Positions 11,083 to 21,849 of a stretch of DNA of 64,000 nt are shown here, one piece after another. Every line of letters begins with the position of its first letter. Position 1 is the stretch's first letter. A model generated the notes under the pieces. The model saw only the letters and a program-made list of their open reading frames with translations. It was not told the origin of the DNA and ran no database searches. A program made the position numbers and the translations under genes. The DNA comes from Asterias amurensis (Eukaryota; Echinodermata; Asteroidea; Forcipulatida; Asteriidae): contig NC_092652.1 of NCBI RefSeq assembly GCF_032118995.1, positions 20,630,544-20,694,543 on the forward strand, read 5' to 3'.

Positions 11083-11460
11083 AGGTGGACACTATTGGTA
11101 TTGTCAAAGACTAGCCTTCACAGTTGGTGTATCTCAACACATGCATAAAATAACAAACCTGCGAAAATTTGAGCTCAATCGGTCATCGAACTTGCGAGAT
11201 AATAATAATGAAAGGAAAAAACACCCTTGTCACACGTAGTTGTGTGCGTTTAGATGGTTGATTTCGAGACCTCAAGTTCTAAATCTGAGGTCTCGAAATC
11301 AAATTCGTGGAAAATTACTTCTTTGTCGAAAACTATGGCACTTCAGAGGGAGCCGTTTCTCACAATGTTTTATACCATCAACCTCTCCCCATTACTCGTC
11401 ACCAAGAAAGGTTTTATGCTAATAATTATTTTGAGTAATTACTAATAGTGTCCACTGCCT
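11083..11460 (+). mobile_element. TTAA-type MITE, family A
   Basis: TTAA at 11079-11082 and 11461-11464, ends AGGTGGACACTATTGGTATT and AGTGTCCACTGCCT. Complete copy of 378 bp. Confidence 0.8.
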
Positions 11461-11972
11461 TTAAGATTTTGCTATCAAATTCTATCTATTACTACGCCTG
11501 ATATTCGGCATTCGTATCCTCGTTGTGTGTATCAGCAGCTGCTATGCGTTTAACTATGTGTTCGTTAAAGACTTACTTGAACGAAAACAGCAAGTCATGA
11601 TCTTTGCTGGATTCATTTGAAATGTTTTGCAATAAGGAAATCGAGTTCACACGAGTATAAATAGATTTTAGTTGTGTAAAAATTAGCTTTTTCAACACCC
11701 TTATCCGGTGTTTTTCAGAAATATTCGCGAAAAGCTCTGTAGCCGTATTTGCAGCATGGAGGTATAACAAAGCAAACTCCCACGCATGACGTCAAAGTAT
11801 TGTCATTTTGTGTATAGTTTTATATAACAAAAAAACGGTTATTTTTGTAAAAAGTTGAAAGAAAAGATTTTTTTTTTTTTTTTTTTTTAAATCTTATTGA
11901 CGATGGGAATGTGCCTCGAGAAATGTCAACGGCTTTCACATCTAATGCCACCACAGAGAAGAACGGACTTAA

Positions 11973-12324
11973 AGGGACACGTTGCCTTGGATCGGGCGAG
12001 TTGGTTTAAGAAAACCGATTGAAAAATGTTCACTATGAAATGCATATGGTTGGAAAGCTGTTTTAAAAGTAGAACATAATGATCCACATAAAAATGGCTC
12101 AAAATTGCACGTTTTTTTTATACGTCTTCAAATATTTGACTCAACAAAATGGCCGATCGTGTCGGTTCGCATAATAAAAGGTAACCCACGCAATTTCGAG
12201 GCATATTATTTTGTGTGGATCATTTTATTCTACTTTTAAAACATCTTTCTGATCATATGCATTTCACAACAAATGGTTTCAAACACTTTTCATAGACTCG
12301 ACTGATCAAAGGCAACGTGTCCCT
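11973..12324. mobile_element. TTAA-type foldback MITE, family C
   Basis: TTAA at 11969-11972 and 12325-12328; ends AGGGACACGTTGCCTTGGAT and ATCAAAGGCAACGTGTCCCT. The two halves are inverted copies around a centre near 12150. Confidence 0.8.
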
Positions 12325-12328
12325 TTAA

Positions 12329-12668
12329 AACCATTGGACCCTTTCGGTACAGGAAAAAAATTTTACAGGGTTTACAGAAGGTAATGGTGAAAGACTTCTC
12401 TTGAAATATTAGTCCATGAAATGCTTTACTTTTTGAGAAAACGGTAAAACAATATAAAATCTCGTTAGCGAGAATTACGGATTTATTTTAAACACACGTC
12501 ATGACACGGCGAAACGCGCGGAAACAAGAGTGGGTTTTCCCGTTATTTTCTCCCGACTCCGATGACAGATTGAACCTAAATTTTCACAGGTTGTTCTTTT
12601 ATATATAAGTTGTGGTACACGAAGTGTGGAACTTGGACAATACTGCTTACCGAAAGTGTATACTGGCT
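12329..12668 (-). mobile_element. TTAA-type MITE, family B, abutting family C
   Basis: Reverse-orientation family B. Its left TTAA (12325-12328) is the right TTAA of the family C element; its right TTAA is 12669-12672. Ends AACCATTGGACCCTTTCGGT and CCGAAAGTGTATACTGGCT. Confidence 0.8.
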
Positions 12669-13264
12669 TTAAGCTGAGCAGAAAGGACTTCTATGTACAC
12701 AACATTTGTTTTAAATAGGTTGTGTACAATTTTACAAACTTGCATTGTGCTCTACCAACCCCCTTGTTGTGTTGAAAGGTTTCAAAATTGTTTCTTTATT
12801 ATTATTATTTTTTTTAATACTTATTATTACAAGCAGAGGCCGTCCAGGGAAAGACAACAGTAAACAATAAATAAATAAAACAGTTAAACCCTCCCAGACC
12901 TTGATTACTGCGCGGTATCTCAGTGCAAAGTTAAAACTGTAAAAAATACTGTAATTAGCATTCAATCCAGACACACAATGTAAGATTGAATTACATACGC
13001 GAGAACCTCGCTTATCAACAAAGGTTCACGGTACGGTCTAATTGTTTGGTCCATTATCTAAGCGATAGTAAGTGTCCATACAAGGCTGTCTCCACACATG
13101 CGACCATCACAATAGCTAGCCAATCTTTTTGTAGATTTCCTTTGATGGGATGTACGGCTTTTATAATAGTAATGTTAATCATTCCGCAATCTTATAATAA
13201 ACTCCTGATAAGGTTCTCAGTGTGCTTGAACAAGGAGACACATTTTTATGGTTCGTGGAAAGTG

Positions 13265-13700
13265 TCGTGGCGAGTGTTTATGAGCACCGAATTCAAACTC
13301 TGGTGTTTCTGATCAGCAGAGTGTGGGTTCGAGTCCCAGTTGTGACACTTGTGTCCTTAAAGCCATTGGACCCTTTCGGTAAACAGTATCGTCCAAGGCC
13401 CACACTTCGTGTATCACAACTTCTATATAAAATAACAAACCTGTGAAAATTTAGGCTTAATCGGTCATCGGAGTCGGGAGAAAATAACGGGAAAACCCAC
13501 CCTTGTATCCGCACGTTTCGCCGTGTCATGACATGTGTTTAAAATAAAAGTAAAGCATTTCATGGAATAATATATCTAGAGAAGTCTTTCACCACTATCT
13601 TCTGTAAACCTTGTGAGTTATTTGTAAATCTGTGATTTTTTGTTCTGTACCGAAAGGGTCCAATGGCTTTAAGAAAGACACTCACTTTGTAACGTTTGGG
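13265..13700 (+). mobile_element. tRNA-derived SINE split by a family B element
   Basis: A tRNA-like head (GTGTCGTGGCGAGTGTTTAT, AACTCTGGTGTTTCTGATCA, GGGTTCGAGTCCCAG) runs from 13265 to about 13356. It has a leucine-tRNA-like long variable arm. The SINE body (AAGACACTCACTTTG) continues at 13673 after a 308-bp family B insertion. Same family as 29905-30200. Confidence 0.65.
13361..13668 (+). mobile_element. TTAA-type MITE, family B, inside a SINE
   Basis: TTAA at 13357-13360 and 13669-13672, both part of the SINE sequence. Ends AGCCATTGGACCCTTTCGGT and ACCGAAAGGGTCCAATGGCT, the longest perfect end match of the family here. Confidence 0.85.
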
Positions 13701-14061
13701 GAGGTGCTTTCAGCTGTACCAGCCAGGCTTCTAACGGAATGATACCCAAGCCTACATCCGTATGGACTGTAAAAGGGTTAACTCTGTTTCAGCTCATGAG
13801 TAAAAAATGATGACCCCACAATCTTATTCAGCGCACGTAACTCCAGACAAGGTACTCAAGGTGATTGAAAAAGGAGAAACAATTTTAAGGTTGATTTTGT
13901 TTGTTTGATAAATTGAGACTGACTTCAACACCTCTGGTTTAGTTTAGAAGGTAGTGTATGGTGCAATCAGCAGCCACTGTCAGAAACACCATGACAAACA
14001 CATTAAAGGCACTGAACACCTTTGGTAAATTGTAAAAGGCCAGTCTTCTCACCTGGTGTAT

Positions 14062-14093
14062 CCATGGAGGTAGAAATAGTTCTACCTCCATGG
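14062..14093. mobile_element. 32-bp palindromic insertion
   Basis: Two perfect 14-base inverted arms, CCATGGAGGTAGAA and TTCTACCTCCATGG, around ATAG. Flanked by TAT direct repeats (14059-14061, 14094-14096). Other family A copies have uninterrupted GGTGTATCTCAAC here. Confidence 0.7.
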
Positions 14094-14311
14094 TATCTCA
14101 ACATATGCAAGACATAACAGACCTGTGAAAGTTTGAACTCATTTTGGTCATCGAAGTTGCGAGAGGATGGAAGAAAAATAAAACTCGTTGTAAAAGTTGT
14201 GTACTTTCAGAGCTGAGGTATCGAATTCAATTCAGATATTTTAGTTAGAAATGTTTTCTTTCTCAAAAACTATGTCACTTTAGAGGGAGCCGTTTCTCAC
14301 TCTGTGTTATA

Positions 14312-14812
14312 CCATGGAGGAAGGAAGAGAAGGAGCTCGAACGAAGGGACTTCAAAAGTCGAACCCGTGGTACCGCGGTCGTTACGACACCTCGTAATCG
14401 CCCTCATACCTTATACAGACAATGGGCGACCTGGCATATATGAGTGGTTCTTCACTCAACTATGGTGTCGTATGTCGTAGGATATAATACAGAAAAACAG
14501 TTTTTGTGAGACCTGATAAAATTTGTGTACACTTGTGCCCACCAAATCGGGAAAAAAACCCACAATTGAATACCAACCACCCTCGTGTGCTAATACCCAA
14601 ACTTTGAACCACCGCTAGTGACCGGAAAGTCACAAAAAATGTAAAAATATGCCATGATGTTTCCGTGAAACACCACAAACGGTAAATGAAAACGTGTATA
14701 TTCACAATTCTTATCTTTTTCCACTGGTCAGACAGGGGCATTGTCAGGGTATTCTTTTGTTACTCTGCGGTTTTGCGGATCGTTCAAGCTCCTTCTCTTC
14801 CGTCCTCCATGG
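14312..14812. mobile_element. 501-bp nested TIR element
   Basis: Terminal inverted repeats of 31 bp with two mismatches, starting CCATGGAGGA. Flanked by TTATA at 14307-14311 and 14813-14817, so a 5-bp target duplication. No transposase recognised; the family is unknown. Confidence 0.7.
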
Positions 14813-14989
14813 TTATACTAACAGCTCTCAATTGCATGTTACCAATTTTATGTTAACAACTATTTTGAGTACTTTCGTAATAGTGTCCAGTGCCTTTAAG
14901 TCTAAACTTGGTTCTTTTACATGCATTTGCACAACGCAAGAGACCTATGGTTTTTTGACAATATTACCAGTGCCTTTAAGTACATATAT

Positions 14990-15100
14990 TACATGTTTGC
15001 GTGCGGTTCAAGCAACGAAACCGAGTGCATCCTGGAGACGAGTCTATTGAGGGGCCGACCATAAAATAGCCCCAGATCCAATGACACCGGTCAACAGCCG
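14990..15100 (+). pseudogene. GPCR relic: C-tail fragment
   Basis: Short match to the end of the receptor tail: NRVHPGDES, then GPT, then a PQIQ-like end matching IDPIQQ, with a stop in between. It is followed at 15180-15400 by the spacer typed by AAATTAAATCAC that also precedes copies 7 and 8. It marks a decayed array unit. Confidence 0.7.
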
Positions 15101-15431
15101 CACCGTGGAAATAAAAAAAAATGAATTGTTTGTTTACACCGCAGAGCGCGTGTCGTCAGTAATCACTTTATTCCACAACACGATATTGCTTTATAATCAA
15201 TTGATTCTGGATTCTATTCAAAAGCAATCTTGTTCCATAAGCTTTTTGGTCATCAGGTGTCCGTCAAATTAAATCACCCTTTCACACCTGGAATAAATAA
15301 AGTGGTTAACGGTCAAATCGCAATTATATTGTCTTTCATGCTTGAGTGTGCGATTCCGTCTTCATTAAACAAACGCAATGAGAAATTCACCTTCAATTTA
15401 AAACCAATGGTTTGAATGACACCTAGTTTCC

Positions 15432-15715
15432 GTGCTGCACGTTTATTGGTCATCTTAAAGCCCGGTTCATACTTCCTGCGAATGCGAATGCGAAGCGAAT
15501 CTTGACGTCACAGATACGCAACGAACAATTCGCAGAAGTTGCCCCTCTACTCCCTTGCGAATAATCGCTGCGAAAGGAGGGTGTGACGTCAAATTCACGT
15601 CAAATTCGCTTCGCATTCGCATTCGCAGGAAGTATGAACCGAGCTTTATGCTGAAAGCTTTTTGGTAGTGTTTGCGGGTTGCAGAGTAAACACTTTCAAA
15701 GACTCCGGCCGTTTC
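15432..15715 (+). promoter_or_regulatory. Relic upstream block split by a family F element
   Basis: GCTGCACGTTTATTGGTCAT at 15432 and AAGACTCCGGCCGTTTCG near 15698 are the two halves of the module seen before copies 7 and 8. A 187-bp TTAA-type element (15459-15645) lies between them. No receptor start follows within 1.5 kb. Confidence 0.5.
15459..15645. mobile_element. TTAA-type palindromic MITE, family F
   Basis: Ends AGCCCGGTTCATACTTCCTG and CAGGAAGTATGAACCGAGCT, with nearly 50-bp inverted arms containing GAATGCGAAGCGAAT; flanks TTAA (15455-15458) and TTAT (15646-15649). 187 bp. Confidence 0.8.
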
Positions 15716-16270
15716 GGGACGGTTTAGAGATAAATGGTTTAATAATTGAAAATACAAAAGAAAATCACAATCAGAATATTCAATTGCGTCTATATACATT
15801 AAAAAAGTAAATATTCTATATAAAATTAAAATATTTAAACAATACAAAGCAGTTAAGGAAATAGACTTTAGAAAGAGACCAGGCTGAATTTACACTTTTC
15901 AAAGAAATGGACAACGAGTTTGGTCAAAGGGAAAGGAAGACACACTGGAAAGTAAAAAGACAAGACAGTACAAAAATCATTCTGGATGTGAATGTAGTTA
16001 ATTAAAAATCAATCATAAACTTGGCAGATATGCTATTATCCTCTCTTTATCCAAATTGTTTTAGGGCCCTTAAAATCAATTAAGTTCACTTTAACACAAC
16101 CTGGAAACTTGGTTTATTTCTGACTTTCAATGATACTAAAACGGCCTTGAATGAGACATCTTCTGTCTTGTCTGACGAAATAATTACTCCTTGAACTGTG
16201 AAGACTCATTAGTTGTTGAAATCCAATGACGCCATGTTACTACAAATTATCTAAACAAAGTCAAGAAAGG

Positions 16271-16320
16271 TACATAACATAACATAACATAACATAACAT
16301 AACATAACATAACATAACAA
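16271..16320 (+). repeat. (ATAAC)n microsatellite
   Basis: About ten tandem copies of the pentamer ATAAC. Confidence 0.95.
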
Positions 16321-16782
16321 TTAAAACTTATAAGGTGCTAATCCATCAAGATCATAGCGCACTAGAAAGAAAAATTTACAGGGGAAAAGGTGAGCCTTTA
16401 GAGCTTTACAAAATACAGATTAGTGTACCAAATCATCCCCGTACAAAATGTACTGACTCCTTTTTTTCAGAATGATGTCATTGGATATGTTTGACGTTGA
16501 CAATATGCACCGCAGGGGGATGAAAGCAAAAGGAACTCTTTACCATATTTACGTGAGGTTAGATGTCTGTAATCCATTTGTTCCCACTCGTTCATGATGA
16601 AGACTTATATTGGAAAATGATCGAGTATAATATCACAGAATTGAGTTTGACATTTCCCTTCCTCTTTTATAACAGTCACTTCTTAATAATTGCTGATTTT
16701 CCTTAACTATCCGTCTTTAATACACAAAGGCATTGAAGAGCCGCCTTCAATTCCAATCTACCTAATGTCGCTTGATAGCTTC

Positions 16783-16935
16783 AGTGCTGTACGTTGATTG
16801 GTCATCTTTGTGCTGGAATTATCAATACGGCTTGAAAGGGTTTTATGTGTTCTCATTCGAATGCTTACTCTGCAGTCGCTTCGTTTTTAGTGCTCACTCT
16901 CACTCTTAGTACTGTTGCGTTCTATGGGGGAAGCC
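16783..16935 (+). promoter_or_regulatory. Relic upstream block before the 17.5-kb receptor relic
   Basis: TGTACGTTGATTGGTCATCT, then TGCAGTCGCTTCGTTTTTAG, then AGTACTGTTGCGTTCTATGG: the same order of motifs as upstream of copy 8. About 560-700 bp before the relic ATG. Confidence 0.45.
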
Positions 16936-17478
16936 AAAGACCAAGACATTGGAGGTGATCAGTGCTGGACACATATTTTTTTCCGGATTACACTACGAGG
17001 TAGGTCGTTGGTTTTGCGTTTCAATTTTAATAAAGGGATTGGATACGTCATTTGGTATACATTTAGAACCCGCTATTTTGTGTCAATCATAGTTGCAGAT
17101 ACCATACATACCGTAGATAGCATACTCCTTTGAAGTAGGGGTAGCGTTTTGGAGAAATTGCCAAAAATCTGGGGCAGTTTTGTCCACAAAGGATCTGCAG
17201 TTAGGAAAACACAACTTGAGATTAGATACTGACAGTAACACTTCTCAGATCCTAATTGTTGGGGTTCTAAAGTGAAATATGTTTACATCCTACCCATAGT
17301 TTTTATTTTCATTAGTTTTAAAAGTCGTTACCAAACGTATTCTTGTACAATAAAAAGGATATTGGTTAGATTTCACTGAGTAAATTAATACCAATGTTCG
17401 TGTTTAAGTATAAATATATCAGACTACGAAACCTTGAATACTTATGTACCTGTACGTTATTGTAATGTTCATTTTGCA

Positions 17479-18540
17479 ATGGCATCAAGTGAAGGCTTGT
17501 TCACACTTGGCCACGCTTGGAAACGGTTTGGTGATTTTCGTCACGATTTTCGTCAAATTTCGCTTTTATAGATTTCCAAAGGGAATTTCCAAGGAAAGAT
17601 TTTGTGTAGGCTTATTTTGGAAAATGTGGAGAGAACTTTTCTTGGTGCATGTCTTTGTAGGTTGGGGGCCGATGGGGGTGGGGGAGGGGGGGGGGGGGTG
17701 AGTGCAGTGTGGTGATTTGGTGATATCGCTGATTTTGGTGATATCGCCAATCACGGCAACTACTGCTCACTCTTCAAGATCAAAATTTCAATGTGCTGCC
17801 TGGATTTTGTTTAAAATAAAATGCTCGATATTTATTTGTATGTAACAAAATTACAGCTAAATGTGCGGGATTGATATTCCATTTGTCTAATGCGACGTTT
17901 ATTATATTCATTGTCAGAGAACAAGTTCAATGATAATTCTGCTTTGTCAGGTATTCATAAGTTCATACGTATAAAAACATGAACGCAAGTCCAGTCGTTT
18001 ATTGCTTCAAGTATGAGCGTTTTGGCGTATAGGTCAAGCAACTTTTCGTAAAAAAAATGTTTTTCTTAAAGGAACACGTTGTCTTGGATCGGTCGAGTTG
18101 GTCTTTGAAAAGCGTTTGTAACCGTTTTTTATAAAATGCATATGGGTAGAAAGATGTTGTAAAAGTAGAATACAATGATCCACACAAACATGCCTCGAAA
18201 TTGCGTGGTTTTCCTTTTACCTTGTCGACTAACACGTCGGCCATTTATGGGGGTCAACATTTTGACTCCCATAAATGGCCGACCATGTTAGTTCGCACAG
18301 TAGAAGGAAAACCACGCAGTTTCGAGGCAAACTTGTGTGGATCATTATATTCTACTTTTAAAACATCTTTCCAACCATATGCATTTTATAAAAAACGGTT
18401 ACAAACGCTTTTGTTTTGACCAACTCGTCCGATCCAAGGCAACGTGTTCCTTTAACCGAGTGCTTCCTAGAGAGGAATCTACCGATGGGTACGCGCTGCA
18501 TGAGCACTGGTGAACTAAAAACTGCATTGTTTTGATGCCA
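17479..18540 (+). pseudogene. GPCR relic interrupted by a foldback transposon
   Basis: Pieces of one receptor in order. Start and TM1 (ATGGCATCAAG, then GGAAACGGTTTGGTGATTTT) lie at 17479-17545, and the ICL2 block (CGGCAACTACTGCTCACTC) at 17755-17810. TM7 and tail (NASPVVYCFKYE) lie at 17980-18060, and the C-tail end (PSAS/LPREESTDG-like) resumes at about 18456-18530. Everything between is deleted or unalignable, including a G-rich run near 17685. A 382-bp TTAA element (18070-18451) lies inside the C-tail. The start region and 5' leader resemble copies 7 and 8. Confidence 0.85.
18070..18451. mobile_element. TTAA-type foldback MITE, family C, inside a receptor relic
   Basis: TTAA at 18066-18069 and 18452-18455; ends AGGAACACGTTG and CAACGTGTTCCT. 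The whole 382 bp is one imperfect palindrome, centre near 18256 (CATTTATGGG / CCCATAAATG). Open frames in both arms are by-products of the palindrome. Confidence 0.85.
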
Positions 18541-18789
18541 ATAATCTTATTATTCCACAACAGTAGAATGTTTTAAACAAATTATTCTATTCAACTGTGG
18601 TTTTCTCGAGCAGCGTGTGGGTCAGGTGTCTCTCAAATTAAATCACCTTTTCACTCCTAAAACGAATAAAGTCGTTATAGGTTAGTCGCAAGTGCTTTTC
18701 TTACTGGAGTAAGTGTTTCTGTATTCATAACAATAGTAATGACACTCTGCCTTTAGTTTAAATTTCATTTATACTGGAAAGACGCCTTT

Positions 18790-18985
18790 AGCTCGAGTGC
18801 TTCATGTTTAATGGCTTCTTGCTGCTGAAAGGAATTGTTCTATTTAAACACTCGTGAAAGACTCCGGTTTACTCATTTTTTGGCTGTAGGTCTCAGTGCT
18901 GTTGCGCTCGATGGGTGAACAAGACAACGACTATTATATATAGGAGGTCTTCAGTTCTGGACTGTTTGTCCGTATCTCACATCAA
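18790..18985 (+). promoter_or_regulatory. Orphan upstream block with no receptor after it
   Basis: GCTTCATGTTTAATGGCTTC, then CTTGCTGCTGAAAGG, GAAAGACTCCGG and CTCAGTGCTGTTGCGCTCGA. The leader (GGAGGTCTTCAG, CACATCAAGG) also matches copy 8. It ends against a family A element at 19030. The receptor that belonged to it has been lost. Confidence 0.45.
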
Positions 18986-19029
18986 GGTAGGGCTTTCGTT
19001 TCACTACACACTCTAGTCTTGCTTATCCA

Positions 19030-19277
19030 AGGCAGTGGACACTACTTGTAATTACTCAAATTAATTATTATCATAAAACCTCACTCGGTAACGAGTAATG
19101 TGAACTTGTTGGTAGTGTAAAACATTGTGATAAACGGCTCCCTCTGAAGTAACGTAGTTTTCGAGAAAGAAGTAATTTTTCACGAATTTGATTTCGAGAC
19201 CTCAGATTTAGAATTTGAAGTCTCGAAATCAAACACCTGAAAGCACACAACTTCGTGTGACAAGGGTGTTTTTTTAG
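19030..19277 (-). mobile_element. TTAA-type MITE, family A (truncated)
   Basis: Reverse copy starting AGGCAGTGGACACTACTTGT and ending abruptly at CAAGGGTGTTTTTTTA, where a short palindrome (CTGTTCCGAC / GTCGGAACAG, about 19279-19303) begins. Confidence 0.75.
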
Positions 19278-19304
19278 CTGTTCCGACCGTCCGTCGGAAC
19301 AGGT

Positions 19305-20500
19305 ATTGTTTTCGTCGAGATTTTTAAAACGTTTTAGAAACGTTTTTTTTTCAAAACGCCTTAGGTTTAACACACGACTTTTTTGTGGCAAGATAATCTC
19401 AGAAACGGTAGAAATGACAGACTTGAGGTCTATATTAAATCGAAGCGTAGTACGTAACTTAGTTATTCTACGTATGATTTTTAATCTCTTAATCAATTAG
19501 CTGAGTTATTAAAGATATGAATATTTAATTAGGCAATCTTGTTAACAGCATATCTCTCAAAATAAACGTCCGATTTTCAAAAATTCTTCATATATTGATT
19601 CTCTGGGTATACATGTACATGGTTCTACGTTACGAAGCATAGATGGAAGATAATGATAATTGAAAGCTTGCCGTGTTGTTGAAGTTTTTGAGAAAGGAGT
19701 AAAAAATAAATGTCACGAAAACTGTTTAAGTCTCAGTTTTAGCATGGAGGTAGAAATGGCACATGGTTTTAGCAAAGCATGTAAAAACGTATTAAGCTCT
19801 GAGCGTCGCGCGTCTTTGACTGGGCTCGTTTCAGGCGACGAGCGTAGACGACGAAAATAGACCGCCCGGGATTTGGAATGTTTTACGGGTAAAGTCACCT
19901 TGTTTGCGCCGAGGACCAATTGCCTAAACTAATTCCAGTGTTTCGCGTTACTTTCGGAAATTAGACCATGATCGACAAACAAAAACTCTTTGACAGGAAT
20001 ACAAAAGCAGAGATTTTATTATGCTGATCGTTTCTCTGGTGGTTGAGTGGCTCAGTTTTATAGAGCTGCTTATAATAAACAGGCAAAACATTTTGCTTTA
20101 CAAAATTGCAGAAATTGAGCAGAACACCTGGATTCACAACTTGAACATGAGGCATGGTTAAGCTGCTTTTTGTGTTTAAAAAGCTATTATGTAGTTTGGT
20201 CCTGGGCCAATGGCTTTTAAAGGAAAGAATCGCAGCGCTTAAATAATCAGGCGTATTTTACAGCTTAGCAGGGAATGTGTTCTTCACGTCACAATTCGCA
20301 TCAAAATATTTGCTACAGTTGACTAATTGTGCTCAACTCCTGCGAAACTTTCGACTTAAAAATTTGATTTGCATTCGCAGGAAAAACCGTGCTTTACTTG
20401 AGACAAAAGTACGCAGGGGCGACTAGTGTGCTTTAGTGTTAAAGTCGTGATTACAAATTATTATTTGAGTCGCGACTACTGTTTTTCTCTACTCCGTTAT
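19305..20500. other. Unassigned spacer
   Basis: No gene recognised. A scrap at 19743-19757 (CATGGAGGTAGAAAT) matches the arm of the 32-bp palindrome at 14062. At 20240-20400 there are degraded pieces resembling families E and F (GCTTAGCAGGGAATG, GCATTCGCAGGAA). Confidence 0.4.
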
Positions 20501-20519
20501 AATCGTGTCCACACATCGA

Positions 20520-20998
20520 CTACAAAATTTGTCCCGAATACCTGTTTGGTGAACCAGTTGTGTTGGTTACTACTATTCGCAACATAATTAATATTGCCCT
20601 TGCGGCATAGCGGCACAAATCTTGAGAATCCGTACTTTATCTCGACAAGTGTCATAGTTAGTTTTGAAGTGCGAGTAGTAAATTTCACTATTCACACCTA
20701 TTCGCAACTTAATTAAAAATTTGTCCCGACTATATTGGTGAACCAGTTGTGTTGCTTACTACTATTCGCAACATAATTTATATTGCCCTTGCGGCATAGC
20801 GGCACAAATCTTGAGAATCCGTACTTTATCTCGACAAGTGTCGTAGTTAGGTTTGAAGTGCGAGTAGTAAATTTCACTAGTCACACCCATTCGCAACATA
20901 ATTGATATTGCCTTTGCGGCACATAGCGGCACAAATCTTGAGAATCTGTATTTTATCTCGACAAGTGTCGTAGTTAGGTTTAAGGTGCGACTAGTCGA
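20520..20998 (+). repeat. Tandem repeat, about 2.5-3 units
   Basis: Units share TTGCGGCATAGCGGCACAAA, TTGAGAATCCGTACTTTATC and CTCGACAAGTGTC. Unit starts near 20575, 20765 and 20889, so the first period is about 190 and the second about 125 because a block containing TTGTCCCGA is missing. Confidence 0.85.
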
Positions 20999-21304
20999 GT
21001 CGTGATGGGAACTTGCTTAATGAAAAAGATTCAGTAATCTGCTGAAGCAATGATTTCTGCGCTTACGTCAAGCGAAATAGACTGCTTATAGCAGGGATTT
21101 CTTTTGTTTGTGTGCTTCCAAGCTCGCACATTATTTTCCAAGCTTGCACATCACAGTAAGCGGAAAATGGTGATCGTAAGCGCAGACTTTGGTGGTCATA
21201 AGAACCATGTAATTTTGCCCTGTGAGTAGGTTTGGTAAGGCCTACACTTCAAACATGTAAAGTCAAAAAAGATTGTTAGTACATGAGGGGAAATCTTGTG
21301 AAAC

Positions 21305-21565
21305 TGGTCCAATTTGACTCCGCTTCACTGCGTAAGCAAAGAATTGACACATCAGAAGCGCAGATATTATCGCTTACATAAAGCATATTTCACAGCTTAG
21401 CAGGGATATTTTTGCTTGTGCGCGGGGAAACTTATCGTATGTAATCTTTGCTTTGAACTAATTGCACAGATATTTCAGCGCCTGCAAAGTAAGCGGAGAA
21501 TGGTGGTCGTATAATAAATGGGCAGAGTTTGGTTGAAGCAGACAGAGCCATAAAACTGGGCCGTG
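21305..21565. mobile_element. Degraded family E inverted-repeat element
   Basis: GGTCCAATTTGACTCCGCTT at the left and AGAGCCATAAAACTGGGCC at the right match the family E ends; GCTTAGCAGG and GTAAGCGGAGAATGG inside. A shorter related piece lies at about 21060-21225. Confidence 0.55.
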
Positions 21566-21849
21566 TTCTATAGGGGAAATTAAAGCTTGACATTTTGTGA
21601 CAGTTTTGGTCTCTGCAACGTACACATACAAATACAGAGTCAGATACAGACATTACGGTGCAGAAATCGTGCAATTGAAATGTCTCATATAAAGAGCGCC
21701 CCCTACCGGCAGGAGTAGAAAAATAAAGGAGTATCCTACAAATTAATTATGTGTTTTTAAACACGTAAAATAATATTAGATGGAAGCTTTAGGATGTTTA
21801 GCTTAATTCCTATCATAAAACATATTAAAATTATTTATTAATTAACCAC

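Larger units (their letters stand above)
14007..14895 (+). mobile_element. TTAA-type MITE, family A, carrying two nested insertions
   Basis: TTAA at 14003-14006 and 14896-14899; ends AGGCACTGAACACCTTTGGT and AGTGTCCAGTGCCT. Its own sequence is interrupted at 14062-14093 and at 14312-14812; without these it is the usual length. Confidence 0.8.

Noticed and set aside
10691-11239. 182-codon open frame after copy 3
   Set aside because: Runs into a family A element, lacks any known motif and has no counterpart after the other receptors.
17999-18419. Open frames of 72-81 codons on both strands with shared GSLYSTF and YAFYKKRLQT motifs
   Set aside because: They lie in the arms of the family C palindrome and recur at 30352-30877; the shared motifs come from the inverted repeat, not from a gene.
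19071-19496. 141-codon minus-strand frame
   Set aside because: More than half lies in a truncated family A element; the same peptide pieces appear in every other family A copy.
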